Shown here: positions 15,235 through 22,750 of the stretch, piece by piece
Position numbering within the stretch: the stretch's first letter is position 1
Layout: every line of letters begins with the position of its first letter
Origin: CAYWJA01 sp964458485
GTDB lineage: Bacteria > Patescibacteriota > Gracilibacteria > UM-FILTER-43-11
Reading direction: 5' to 3'
Assembly: GCA_964458485.1 (NCBI GenBank)
Contig: CAYWJA010000022.1
Coordinates: forward strand, 1 to 30,038
Length of the DNA stretch: 30,038 nucleotides
Notes under the pieces: generated by a model
What the model saw: the letters and a program-made list of their open reading frames with translations, nothing else
What the model was told of the DNA's origin: nothing
Databases searched by the model: none
Translations under genes and position numbers: made by a program

Positions 15235-15262
15235 TTGGTAAATTTTATTAATGGGGTATAAT
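15235..15262 (+). promoter_or_regulatory. Promoter of the lipoprotein gene
   Basis: TTGGTA (15235-15240), a 16-base spacer and TATAAT (15257-15262), about 33 bases before the ATG. Confidence 0.6.
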
Positions 15263-15295
15263 TGATACTCATTAATAATACAAACATATTATCTT

Positions 15296-16939
15296 ATGAA
15301 AATCGCAATTAAAATAGTATTTATAATATTTTGTTTATTTCTATTATCAGGATGCAGTCAGCCACCGCCAAGCCTAGAAGATAGAATATCTAATAGAACA
15401 ACTACAGTTCAGGCCATAAAAAGTTACACAGGTGTAATTGAATCATTTGGTGTTGATATTTATAAGGATGGTACGCATAAGATAAAAACAGATAAGGGTG
15501 AAATGTTCATTATTCAAAGCCCTACTATTAACTTAAATAACTACATAGATAAAAAAGTTATAATAGAAGGTGCAATGCAGAAGTTGATAGATAATAAAAG
15601 TGAGGTTTTTACAGTTTCAAAAATAAAATTAGCAGATGGTAGTTTGGATGGGGGATTGACCGAATATAAGAACCAAAAGCTTGGATTCAAATTAAAATAT
15701 CCAAACTCATGGGAACTTACAGAGGAAACCGAAAAATTGACATTCAAAAATAATGGGAATATTTGGTCTACATTAGATGTTTTAAGTAATACAAAATCAG
15801 ATTTAGATTCATTTGTTAAATCCAAAGAAGAGAAAACAGGTACGGCAATTACAATTAGTTCACAAAGGTCACTACGATTTACAGATTCTGATACTATAAG
15901 GCTTTATATTCCAAATAAATCACAGAACAGAATATATAAAATTACATTTAATGATAAAGGGGAGGATGCGGAAAAAAATAAGAAATTATTTTATTCATTT
16001 TTAGAAAGTTTTACACTTATAACAATAGAGGTATCGAAAGGGGATATATGCGGAGGAAAGGCTAGCATTAGCTGTTCCGAAGGATATGTATGTGAATTAA
16101 GCAGTAATGAAGAAAATGCTTATGGGGTTTGTGTTTCTGTTGATAAGAAAGCATCAGGCCTTGATTGCCCATACGTTTCAACGCCATTAGATTGTAAAAA
16201 TTATAAAACAAAAAACGTTAATAAAAATGGTTGCCCTACAAGTTATACGTGTCTGGATAGCATCGATGATAAAACTACGGACTCTGCAAATAAGTTATCT
16301 CAAAATAGCGTTGATATGGTTTTTGTTAAATACCAGAAAAAGATTTTGCCCTCAGGTGCTGCATTACTCCAGATTGAGCTCATTAAAAAGCAGAGCTTAC
16401 TTGTTGCCATATATAAATTAGATGACCTTAAATATAAAACTCTCTATCAGTATAGCCCATCTGCTAATGAGTATAATTTTGTAAAAGAAGCACATTATAA
16501 ACAGGTCGGAACTACCTGGAGTTTACAAGACGGCAAAGAGGTTAAAATTACATCGGAGAAAAAAATTATAGATCCAACAAAAAAATCTACCAGTAATAAT
16601 GCTAGTGCAGTTGTTGTAAAGAAAGATATGGTGCTTTATACAAATAATTATAAGAATTTTTCTGTTCAATATCCAAAGGATTGGTATTTTAAAAGCTTCG
16701 GAGCCGTTGGTAATGCCATTTGGCACGTAGGATTTGCAGATAAATCTGTAGATAAACTTTCTGATATAATTATTGAACTATCTATTATAAAAGGTGCAGG
16801 GGTAGATAAAAAACAAAGCAAAAGCGGAACTTACTCAATTACAAAAAAAAGAGATAAAGACAGTCATTTCCTTTTAAAAGGACCACTTTTAAAGAAGGAT
16901 GTTATTGATAAGATCTCTTCCACTATTACATCTAATTAA
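15296..16939 (+). CDS. Multidomain lipoprotein (PsbP-like/unknown)
   Basis: A 547-residue exported lipoprotein. The N-terminus 'IVFIIFCLFLLSGCSQPPP' has a signal peptide with lipobox LSGC, so Cys20 is probably lipidated. Next come a region that may be an OB-like fold (about 40-115), then a PsbP/MOG1-like unit starting 'NQKLGFKLKYPNSWELTEET'. A cysteine-rich middle follows ('CGGKASISCSEGYVCELSS', 'DCPYVSTPLDCK', 'NGCPTSYTC', about 250-320) with eight or more cysteines. A second PsbP-like unit starts 'NYKNFSVQYPKDWYFKSFG'. The overall function is unknown. Spaced cysteines suggest disulfides outside the membrane. Confidence 0.75.
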   Translation: MKIAIKIVFIIFCLFLLSGCSQPPPSLEDRISNRTTTVQAIKSYTGVIESFGVDIYKDGTHKIKTDKGEMFIIQSPTINLNNYIDKKVIIEGAMQKLIDNKSEVFTVSKIKLADGSLDGGLTEYKNQKLGFKLKYPNSWELTEETEKLTFKNNGNIWSTLDVLSNTKSDLDSFVKSKEEKTGTAITISSQRSLRFTDSDTIRLYIPNKSQNRIYKITFNDKGEDAEKNKKLFYSFLESFTLITIEVSKGDICGGKASISCSEGYVCELSSNEENAYGVCVSVDKKASGLDCPYVSTPLDCKNYKTKNVNKNGCPTSYTCLDSIDDKTTDSANKLSQNSVDMVFVKYQKKILPSGAALLQIELIKKQSLLVAIYKLDDLKYKTLYQYSPSANEYNFVKEAHYKQVGTTWSLQDGKEVKITSEKKIIDPTKKSTSNNASAVVVKKDMVLYTNNYKNFSVQYPKDWYFKSFGAVGNAIWHVGFADKSVDKLSDIIIELSIIKGAGVDKKQSKSGTYSITKKRDKDSHFLLKGPLLKKDVIDKISSTITSN

Positions 16940-16960
16940 TTACTAGTGAACTTTGAATGT

Positions 16961-17112
16961 ATTTCAGATCTCGGATCTCGGATTTCAGATTCGATTCTTC
17001 ATTCTTCATTTTAATATTTATCATTTGCTAATATTTAATAAATAATAAAGGGTAGATGAAAAATACTAAATACTAAATGTGAATCTGAGATCTGAGATCT
17101 GAGATCAGAAAT
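16961..17112. repeat. Word-repeat hairpin I (CAGATCTGAGAT family)
   Basis: The arms 16961-16997 (ATTTCAGATCTCGGATCTCG and on) and 17081-17112 (GAATCTGAGATCTGAGATCT and on) are inverted. The centre (CATTTTAATATTTATCATTT ... TAGATGAAAAATACTAAAT) is also shared with element N at 23843-23983, so these are copies of one element of about 145 bp. It separates the lipoprotein gene from infB. Confidence 0.8.
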
Positions 17113-17175
17113 AAATACCTTGCCTCTGTTTACTAAGAATGATAGTCTTACATCGTTTTTTAACACAGTTTAATT

Positions 17176-19761
17176 ATGCGCTTAGCGGAAATCGCTAAAG
17201 AACTTCGTATTACCACGCAACAATTGCGTCGTGAGCTTGCAAAAACTAATTTTGGAATTAGTGCTACAGCACATGATGTTGATGATGCTCTGGCAGCAGG
17301 TGTTGTTCGTTTTTTAAAAGGGAGGGTAAAGCCTACTCTTAAGCATAAGAGAGTGGCTGTTGTTATTAAAGATGAAAAGGAGGTAAAGCCAAAAGCTAAG
17401 CCAAAAAAACCAAAAACAACCAAAAAGAAAACAGAAGAAAAGCCAGTCGACACAACAGAGGAGACATCTGTTGACGATGTTGTAGGGACAAGGCATGCCT
17501 TGTCCAAGGATGAACAGGCTGACAATAAAACAGTAAAATCACAAACCCCTAAAATAAAAAGCGTAAATGATAAAATTAGAGAATCAATGCCAAAGTCTCG
17601 TTCTGTAGTACCTAAGTCCACACCGAGAATTGAAGCTAAAAAAACAGCACAGGTATCAGTTTCCAGAAGAATAGAAGTCGGGAAGCAGAAGAAAAAAGAT
17701 GATGAAAAACCTCCAAGAACATACTATAAGTCAAAAGGAAAAGGCAAAAGGAAGAAAAAGAAACTTAAAACAGAGGATCGCATCTTAACTATGATGCGCC
17801 ACAAACATACTGCCCAGAAAACAAAAATAGCAAGGGTTAGCTACGAAACAGATGAGGATAGCGGAGGATTAAGTGCTGAAGAGCTTGCTATAGAGCGTGA
17901 ATTAGACAGGGAGCGCTTTCGAGCCCAGAAGAAAAATCGTGCAACTAGCCAAAAAATAATCCATAAAGCACAGCCACAAATAAAACAAAAGACAGGTATT
18001 ATTGAGATACCTAATGCAATTAGCGTAAAAGAATTTTCTGAAAAGTGTGGCCTGCCTATTGCGGATGTGATTGCGAATTTGATTAAAAATGGGGTAATGG
18101 CAACAATTAATCAAAAAATTGATTATGATACAGCCTCCATTATTGCAGAAGATTTGGGTGTGAAAGTAAAAATGACAGAGAAAGAAGCTACTTCAGAAGA
18201 TTTACTTGCAGGAGATATTAAATCATTACTTATCGAAGAAGATAAAAGCATTCTTAAAGACCGCCCACCTATTGTAACAGTTATGGGGCATGTTGATCAT
18301 GGTAAAACTAAATTATTAGATACCATACGTGATGCTAATGTTGTAGAAGGGGAATCAGGAGGTATTACTCAGCATATTGGAGCATATCAGGTTGAAAAAA
18401 ATGGCAATTTAATAACATTTTTAGACACTCCTGGTCATGAGGCATTTACATCAATGCGTGCCAGAGGGGCTAAAGTAACAGATATTGCAATTTTGGTGGT
18501 CGCAGCAGACGAAGGTGTAAAGCCCCAAACCGTTGAGGCCATTAATCATGCAAAAGAGGCTGGAGTATCCATTATTGTAGCAATAAATAAAATCGATAAG
18601 GCCAATGCGAATGTAGATAAAGTGAAAGGTGAACTGGTAGAGTACGACTTACAATCTGAAGATTGGGGTGGAAAAATAATTATGGTGCCAGTATCTGCAC
18701 ATACCGGAGAAGGTATTGATACATTATTAGAAATGATTTTATTGGTAGCTGAAATGGAAAAATTCCAGGCAAACCCTAGTAGAATGGCCGTTGGTACAGT
18801 TGTTGAGTCGCATTTAGATGCATCATTAGGCCCAGTTGCAACGATTTTAGTTAATACAGGTACTTTAAAAGTTGGTAATTCCATTGTTGTTGGAGAAACT
18901 ACTGGCCGTATTAAAACAATGCATGACCATAAAGGAAGTGCTCTAAAAGAAATTTTGCCATCAGGGGCAGCACGTATATCCGGCCTGGACAGCGTGCCAA
19001 AAGCAGGCGATATATTACAGGCATTTAAAAATGAAAAGATTGCAAAAGAAAGGTTAAACCAAATTATTACTTTAAAGAGCCAACAGGAAACAAGCGCAGA
19101 TGGCTCTATGGTAGAGAGAATAGTTTCTCAAATTAATACAGGGGATATGAAATATCTAAAGCTTGTATTAAAAGCTGATACCAAAGGATCTCTTGAGGCA
19201 ATTTTACAGGCATTGAATAAAATTAAAACTCACGATGTTGCTGTAAAGGTAATTCATTATGGTGTTGGTAATATATCTGATACAGATGTAGTTATGGCAT
19301 CTGCAAGTCAGGCTCTTTTAATAGGTTTTCATGTAACTGCGAACACTTATGTTAAAAGATTAGCAGAGAAGGAGCATGTAGATATTAAGGATTACACTAT
19401 TATATATAAGTTAACAGAAGATATTACAGCAATTTTATCTGGCATGCTGGAACCGGAAATTAATGTAATAGAACTAGGTAAGATGGAAGTTAAACAAATA
19501 TTCTTAAATAAGAAAAAATGGGTTATTGCAGGATGCAAGGTAACAAGCGGAAAAGTGGAAAAAAATTCTATGGCCAGGGTAATGCGAGATTCTGAAATGT
19601 TGTTTGAGGCAAAAATTGAATCACTTAAGCATGTAAATGAGGATGTAAGCGAATTGGAAAAGGGTTCTGAATGTGGCATAAAGATTGCAACACCAAAACC
19701 TGTATTAGAAGGGGATGTTTTGGAAGTGTTTAAGATTGAAAAGAAGGAACGCACTCTCTAG
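17176..19761 (+). CDS. infB: Translation initiation factor IF-2
   Basis: IF-2 is a GTPase that brings initiator fMet-tRNA to the 30S subunit. It has a short N-terminal IF2_N-like motif ('MRLAEIAKELRITTQQLRRE'), a long lysine-rich linker, a second IF2_N domain ('VKEFSEKCGLPIADVIANLI'), then the G domain: 'GHVDHGKT' at 371-378, 'DTPGHEAFT', 'NKID' and 'SAHTGEGID'. Domains II-IV follow. The 861-residue length is normal. A palindromic element is inserted in frame in the linker (17486-17505). The stop TAG lies 2 bases before repeat J. Confidence 0.97.
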   Translation: MRLAEIAKELRITTQQLRRELAKTNFGISATAHDVDDALAAGVVRFLKGRVKPTLKHKRVAVVIKDEKEVKPKAKPKKPKTTKKKTEEKPVDTTEETSVDDVVGTRHALSKDEQADNKTVKSQTPKIKSVNDKIRESMPKSRSVVPKSTPRIEAKKTAQVSVSRRIEVGKQKKKDDEKPPRTYYKSKGKGKRKKKKLKTEDRILTMMRHKHTAQKTKIARVSYETDEDSGGLSAEELAIERELDRERFRAQKKNRATSQKIIHKAQPQIKQKTGIIEIPNAISVKEFSEKCGLPIADVIANLIKNGVMATINQKIDYDTASIIAEDLGVKVKMTEKEATSEDLLAGDIKSLLIEEDKSILKDRPPIVTVMGHVDHGKTKLLDTIRDANVVEGESGGITQHIGAYQVEKNGNLITFLDTPGHEAFTSMRARGAKVTDIAILVVAADEGVKPQTVEAINHAKEAGVSIIVAINKIDKANANVDKVKGELVEYDLQSEDWGGKIIMVPVSAHTGEGIDTLLEMILLVAEMEKFQANPSRMAVGTVVESHLDASLGPVATILVNTGTLKVGNSIVVGETTGRIKTMHDHKGSALKEILPSGAARISGLDSVPKAGDILQAFKNEKIAKERLNQIITLKSQQETSADGSMVERIVSQINTGDMKYLKLVLKADTKGSLEAILQALNKIKTHDVAVKVIHYGVGNISDTDVVMASASQALLIGFHVTANTYVKRLAEKEHVDIKDYTIIYKLTEDITAILSGMLEPEINVIELGKMEVKQIFLNKKKWVIAGCKVTSGKVEKNSMARVMRDSEMLFEAKIESLKHVNEDVSELEKGSECGIKIATPKPVLEGDVLEVFKIEKKERTL
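17479..17515. repeat. In-frame palindromic element in infB
   Basis: GGACAAGGCA-TGCCTTGTCC (17486-17505) is a perfect 20-base palindrome preceded by TGTAGG and followed by AAGGATGAA. It encodes 'VGTRHALSKDE' in the disordered linker. The flanks TGTAGGG and CC(A/G)AGGATGAA recur around a different hairpin in rplS (22418-22474), so both are probably copies of one insertion family. Confidence 0.7.
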
Positions 19762-19763
19762 AT

Positions 19764-19888
19764 AAAATCTCAAAATCCAAGCCCAAAATTCAAAATAAGC
19801 TCCAATTTACAAATAACAATATTAAATTTGTGGTTTGAGATTTGAAATTTATTTTGAATTTTGGGCTTGAGATTTGGAATTTGAAAAT
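19764..19888. repeat. Word-repeat hairpin J (AAGCCCAAAATTC family)
   Basis: The left arm 19764-19796 contains TCAAGCCCAAAATTCAAAAT-type words; the right arm has the exact inverse of its inner 18-20 bases at 19851-19870, and outer parts are degenerate. It occupies the convergent junction of infB and yggS, and its right arm is translated as the yggS C-terminus. Confidence 0.8.
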
Positions 19889-20526
19889 ATCTTGCTCCCA
19901 ATCCTCACCATATTAGCCCCCTCTTCTATGGCGATTTTATAATCTCCGCTCATACCCATAGAAATCCATTTCATTTGTACATTGGGAATGTTTTTTTGCT
20001 TTATATTATTAAAAATACTTTTTAGTTTTTTAAAACATGCCTGCACTTTATTTTGATCATCAGAATTGATTGCGATCGTCATAAGCCCCTCAATTTTCAA
20101 ATTTTCAAATTTATAAATTTGTTTAACTAAGGGCATGATTTCATCCAATTCCACACCGCCCTTTTGATCTTCGCCTGATGTATTTACCTGTATTAATATT
20201 GGCATGATTGTACCTATTTTGTTAGATTCCTGATTAATTTTTTTAGCCAATTTTAAGCTATCCACACTCTGGATTACATCAAAAATACTGACAACATCAC
20301 GTACTTTATTGGTTTGCAGGCGACCTATAAAATGTTTAGTGATATTTTTAGGGATGTCACACAATTTATCTTCAGCTTCCTGCAGTCTATTTTCACCAAT
20401 ATCAGTAATGCCGGCATTTATAGCCTGACTTACCTCATCCGTAGATCGGTTTTTTGTCACAGCTACGATTTTAACCGAGCTATCCATAGTTTTTTTAATG
20501 TTGTTGATGTTTTTTTGAATACTCAT
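19849..20526 (-). CDS. yggS: YggS/PROSC-family PLP homeostasis protein
   Basis: A single-domain TIM-barrel PLP-binding protein involved in vitamin B6 and amino-acid homeostasis. The PLP lysine is in 'VKIVAVTKNRS'; 'GENRLQEAEDK', 'HFIGRLQTNKVRDV' and 'SMGMSGDYKIAIEEGANMVRIGSKIF' are family signatures. I start at ATG 20524-20526 ('MSIQKNINNIKK'); an upstream in-frame extension to 20610 only translates repeat K. After 'VRIGSKIF' the family normally ends within a few residues, but here 'SNSKSQAQNSK' and the stop are encoded by repeat J (19849-19884). Confidence 0.93.
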   Translation of the reverse strand: MSIQKNINNIKKTMDSSVKIVAVTKNRSTDEVSQAINAGITDIGENRLQEAEDKLCDIPKNITKHFIGRLQTNKVRDVVSIFDVIQSVDSLKLAKKINQESNKIGTIMPILIQVNTSGEDQKGGVELDEIMPLVKQIYKFENLKIEGLMTIAINSDDQNKVQACFKKLKSIFNNIKQKNIPNVQMKWISMGMSGDYKIAIEEGANMVRIGSKIFSNSKSQAQNSK

Positions 20527-20538
20527 ATTGTTTTTATT

Positions 20539-20597
20539 TAGGATTGTAGGCTTGTAGGAATTTATAACAATCCTACATCCTACAGGCCTACATCCTA
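20539..20597. repeat. Word-repeat hairpin K (same family as A, no gene)
   Basis: TAGGATTGTAGGCTTGTAGG (20539-20558) faces the inverted TCCTACATCCTACAGGCC and on (20571-20597) across an 11-base loop. The words are those of S23-bearing element A. This looks like a minimal gene-less version. It lies between the divergent yggS and the small membrane protein gene. Confidence 0.8.
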
Positions 20598-20620
20598 TTT
20601 TGTTAACCACTTAGTTCTTC

Positions 20621-20650
20621 TTGTAATAAATATATATCATATGGTAAAAT
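20621..20650 (+). promoter_or_regulatory. Promoter of the small membrane protein gene
   Basis: TTGTAA (20621-20626), an 18-base spacer and an extended -10 TGG-TAAAAT (20645-20650). An AAGGA ribosome-binding site at about 20670-20674 precedes ATG 20680, one of the few in this window. Confidence 0.6.
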
Positions 20651-20679
20651 AATTATAATAAAAAAATAAAAAGGATAAT

Positions 20680-20934
20680 ATGAAAAAATTATATATAATA
20701 GGAGCTGCTGTTGTATTTATAATAATTTTGATATTAGCCCTTCCAGAGATTGGAGGGTCATGTCAATTTTATGGACCACTGATCCAAAAGGCCGGCTGTG
20801 CTTTTGCTCTAATCCAAGCTGCAGGGTTTGGTGCAGTGTTGGGTGGCTTGTTAATTTTGATATGGAAGGCTCCAAAAGAAAAAACGGATGATGATGAAGA
20901 AGATGATGAAGTAGGAGAAGATAAGGGTGAGTAA
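20680..20934 (+). CDS. Small two-helix membrane protein
   Basis: 84 residues with two hydrophobic segments, 'LYIIGAAVVFIIILILALP' (4-22) and 'CAFALIQAAGFGAVLGGLLILIW' (about 40-62), then a strongly acidic tail 'EKTDDDEEDDEVGEDKGE'. Two cysteines lie between the helices ('GGSCQFYGPLIQKAGC'). No family is recognised. The ribosome-binding site and promoter support real expression. The 270 bases after it hold no gene, only the promoter and hairpin of the next unit. Confidence 0.7.
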   Translation: MKKLYIIGAAVVFIIILILALPEIGGSCQFYGPLIQKAGCAFALIQAAGFGAVLGGLLILIWKAPKEKTDDDEEDDEVGEDKGE

Positions 20935-21083
20935 ATTTTATCCTCACAATAAAGGGTACAAAAAGTATACATGAGTAAAAAATAAGTTCTTTTAATATAA
21001 TAAAATAATATTTTGTCAATAGTAATAAATAGCTTAAGAAAGCCATCTTTTTAGTAGTGTATGAAAAATACATAAAAAAATGC

Positions 21084-21112
21084 TTGCAAAATAAAAGCAG
21101 GGTGTGTATAAA
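21084..21112 (+). promoter_or_regulatory. Promoter of the winged-helix gene
   Basis: TTGCAA (21084-21089), 17 bases and TATAAA (21107-21112), with TG just upstream of the -10. It is one of the best promoters in the window. The leader to ATG 21205 is about 86 bases. Confidence 0.7.
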
Positions 21113-21144
21113 ATATGTGCACAAACAATTAGTCAAAAAATAAA

Positions 21145-21186
21145 AAGGTAAAAGTAAAAAGGCAAAAACTTTCACCTTATTTTTTT
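21145..21186 (+). terminator. Terminator-like hairpin in the 5' leader (possible attenuator)
   Basis: AAGGTAAAAGT (21145-21155) pairs at 10 of 11 positions with ACTTTCACCTT (21168-21178), followed by ATTTTTTT. It sits between the promoter and the winged-helix gene, where a terminator would act as an attenuator for that gene and perhaps for rplS. Confidence 0.5.
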
Positions 21187-21204
21187 ATTAACAAACTACA
21201 ACTC

Positions 21205-21777
21205 ATGCTCAAGGCATTGTTTAGCTCAAAAGCTCGCATTAAATTGCTCACAACATTTCTTCTTAATCCAGATGAAGAATTTTTCATCAGACAGTTAACA
21301 AGGAAGCTAGATGAACAAATTAATTCTATTAGAAGAGAATTGGATAATTTAAAGAAAATAGGACTTTTAAAAAGTCGCTTTAAGAATCGAAAAAAATATT
21401 TTTATGTTAATAAGGATTTTGTTATTTTTTATGAACTTAAAGATATTCTATTAAAGGCAATGAATACGGATAGTGATTTAATTAAGAAAATTTCAAGAAT
21501 GGGTGTTGACCTTCTTTTGTTGTCAGGTATATTTGTGGGTCAAGACTCGCCTGTAGATCTTTTGGTGGTTGGTGATATTGATAAAAATGAATTACAAAAA
21601 TTACTTGCAGAAAGTTCAAAAATGGGAAAAGATTTGAAATTTACAAATATGACAAAAAGGGATTTTTTATACAGACTTGAGTGTAAAGATAAATTTATTA
21701 GAGATTTAATTAGGGATAAAAAGTCTACAGTTGCAATTAATAAGCTTAAAAAGGAATTAGAAAAAATACGGTATTAA
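21205..21777 (+). CDS. Winged-helix protein with degenerate nucleotidyltransferase-like domain
   Basis: 190 residues. The first 70 form a winged helix-turn-helix ('KARIKLLTTFLLNPDEEFFI', 'IRRELDNLKKIGLLKSRFKN'), as in ArsR-like regulators. Residues about 98-125, 'VDLLLLSGIFVGQDSPVDLL' then 'VVGDID', resemble the MNT-type nucleotidyltransferase core, but the GS...DxD pattern is incomplete, so catalysis is doubtful. A DNA-binding regulator or sensor is the likeliest role. It lies upstream of rplS with only repeats between; its stop is 1 base before hairpin L. Confidence 0.7.
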   Translation: MLKALFSSKARIKLLTTFLLNPDEEFFIRQLTRKLDEQINSIRRELDNLKKIGLLKSRFKNRKKYFYVNKDFVIFYELKDILLKAMNTDSDLIKKISRMGVDLLLLSGIFVGQDSPVDLLVVGDIDKNELQKLLAESSKMGKDLKFTNMTKRDFLYRLECKDKFIRDLIRDKKSTVAINKLKKELEKIRY

Positions 21778-21778
21778 T

Positions 21779-21808
21779 ATTTCAGATCTGAGTTCTGAGA
21801 TCTGAAAT
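21779..21808. repeat. Word-repeat hairpin L (CAGATCTGAGAT family, minimal)
   Basis: ATTTCAGATCT / AGATCTGAAAT is a perfect 11-bp stem with an 8-base loop. It begins 1 base after the stop codon of the upstream gene. It is the shortest member of the I/N/O family. Confidence 0.75.
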
Positions 21809-21889
21809 AAAATCCTCTTGCATTTATGGGGTAATTTCTATAAAGTAAACAAGCAATTTTTTATTTATTAAATAAGTATTCCATAATTG

Positions 21890-21920
21890 AATGCGAATTC
21901 AGAAATGCGAAATGCGAAAT
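21890..21920. repeat. AAATGCG direct words before rplS
   Basis: AATGCGAA words occur three to four times immediately before the rplS start, with no complementary arm. They replace any Shine-Dalgarno. Similar single-armed words precede prfB. Confidence 0.45.
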
Positions 21921-21925
21921 AAACA

Positions 21926-22696
21926 ATGCATCCATTAATAAGAGAAGTACATAAAAAACAACAAAAAAGAGTTCCTGAAGTAAAAACAGGTTATACAATT
22001 CGTGTGCACCAAAAAATTAAAGAAGGAAATAAAGAGCGTATTCAGGTTTTTGAAGGTTTGGTTATAAAGATGGGACATGGCACAGGAACTGAAAAAACCA
22101 TGACTGTACGCAAAATAGTTCAGGGGATAGGGGTAGAGAAAATCTTTCCTATTCATTCTCCAAATATTACAAAAATTGAAGTAAAAAAGAAGGCTAAGGT
22201 ACGCAGGGCAAAATTATATTATATGAGAGAAAGATCTGGTAAATCTGCTCGTTTACAAGAGCGCCATGTAACTGCTCAGGAAAGAGCAGAAGAACAGGCC
22301 AAAATGGAGGCATTAATAGAAGAGGCTGTTAAGGCGGATGAAAAAAGGAAGGCAGAAGAAGTAAAAGCATCATGTGAAACCAATCAGCCCGATACAGAGA
22401 AACCGACAGGTGACGCTGTAGGGGACTCACATGCTGGCCTTGAGCAAGGCCGAAAGGTGCGTCCCGAGGATGAAAAAAAGGAAGAGCAACCAACCGACGA
22501 AACACCCGCCGAGGGCAGTGAGCTAGCCGAAACTGCAGAAGAAAAACCTACTGATAGTAAGCCCGAAGAAGAAGTAAAACCTGAAGAGGTTCCAGCCAAA
22601 AAGGGTGAGCCAGCTGAACCTACCAAAGAAGAAGAGCCAAAAGCAGATGAAGCTCCGACTGAGGTCGATGAGGACAAGGAAAAAGAGCCTGCTTAA
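21926..22696 (+). CDS. rplS: 50S ribosomal protein bL19 with long acidic tail
   Basis: bL19 lies at the 30S-50S interface. Residues 1 to about 110 are typical ('RVPEVKTGYTIRVHQKIKEG', 'RIQVFEGLVIKMGHG', 'FPIHSPNITKIEV', 'RRAKLYYMRERSGKSAR'). About 145 extra residues follow, rich in Glu, Pro, Ala and Lys, much like the uL10 tail here; both contain 'DEAPTE'. The total of 256 is more than twice the usual length. A hairpin element related to that in infB is inserted in frame at 22418-22474. Confidence 0.95.
   Translation: MHPLIREVHKKQQKRVPEVKTGYTIRVHQKIKEGNKERIQVFEGLVIKMGHGTGTEKTMTVRKIVQGIGVEKIFPIHSPNITKIEVKKKAKVRRAKLYYMRERSGKSARLQERHVTAQERAEEQAKMEALIEEAVKADEKRKAEEVKASCETNQPDTEKPTGDAVGDSHAGLEQGRKVRPEDEKKEEQPTDETPAEGSELAETAEEKPTDSKPEEEVKPEEVPAKKGEPAEPTKEEEPKADEAPTEVDEDKEKEPA
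22418..22474. repeat. In-frame hairpin element in rplS tail
   Basis: TGTAGGGGAC ... GTCCCGAGGATGAA encloses a second hairpin GGCCTT/AAGGCC (22436-22451). It encodes 'VGDSHAGLEQGRKVRPEDE' in the acidic tail. Flanks match those of the infB palindrome (TGTAGGG and CC(A/G)AGGATGAA), with a different core. Confidence 0.6.
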
Positions 22697-22738
22697 TCCT
22701 TAGTTTTTAGTTCTATTAATTAATAAGGCCTTTTTTGC

Positions 22739-22744
22739 TATAAT
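22739..22744 (+). promoter_or_regulatory. -10 box of the pyruvyl transferase gene (leaderless)
   Basis: A perfect TATAAT ends 6 bases before ATG 22751, so the predicted transcription start is the A of the start codon. The -35 region is weak (TTAATT at about 22716). Confidence 0.6.
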
Positions 22745-22750
22745 CAAACT

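Noticed and set aside
20527..20610. N-terminal extension of YggS (28 residues)
   Set aside because: It translates repeat K, and the family normally starts near 'MSIQKN', so I placed the start at 20526.
22384..22677. Ser/Gly-rich frame antisense to the rplS tail
   Set aside because: It arises from the complement of the Glu/Pro/Ala-rich tail, a low-complexity artefact.
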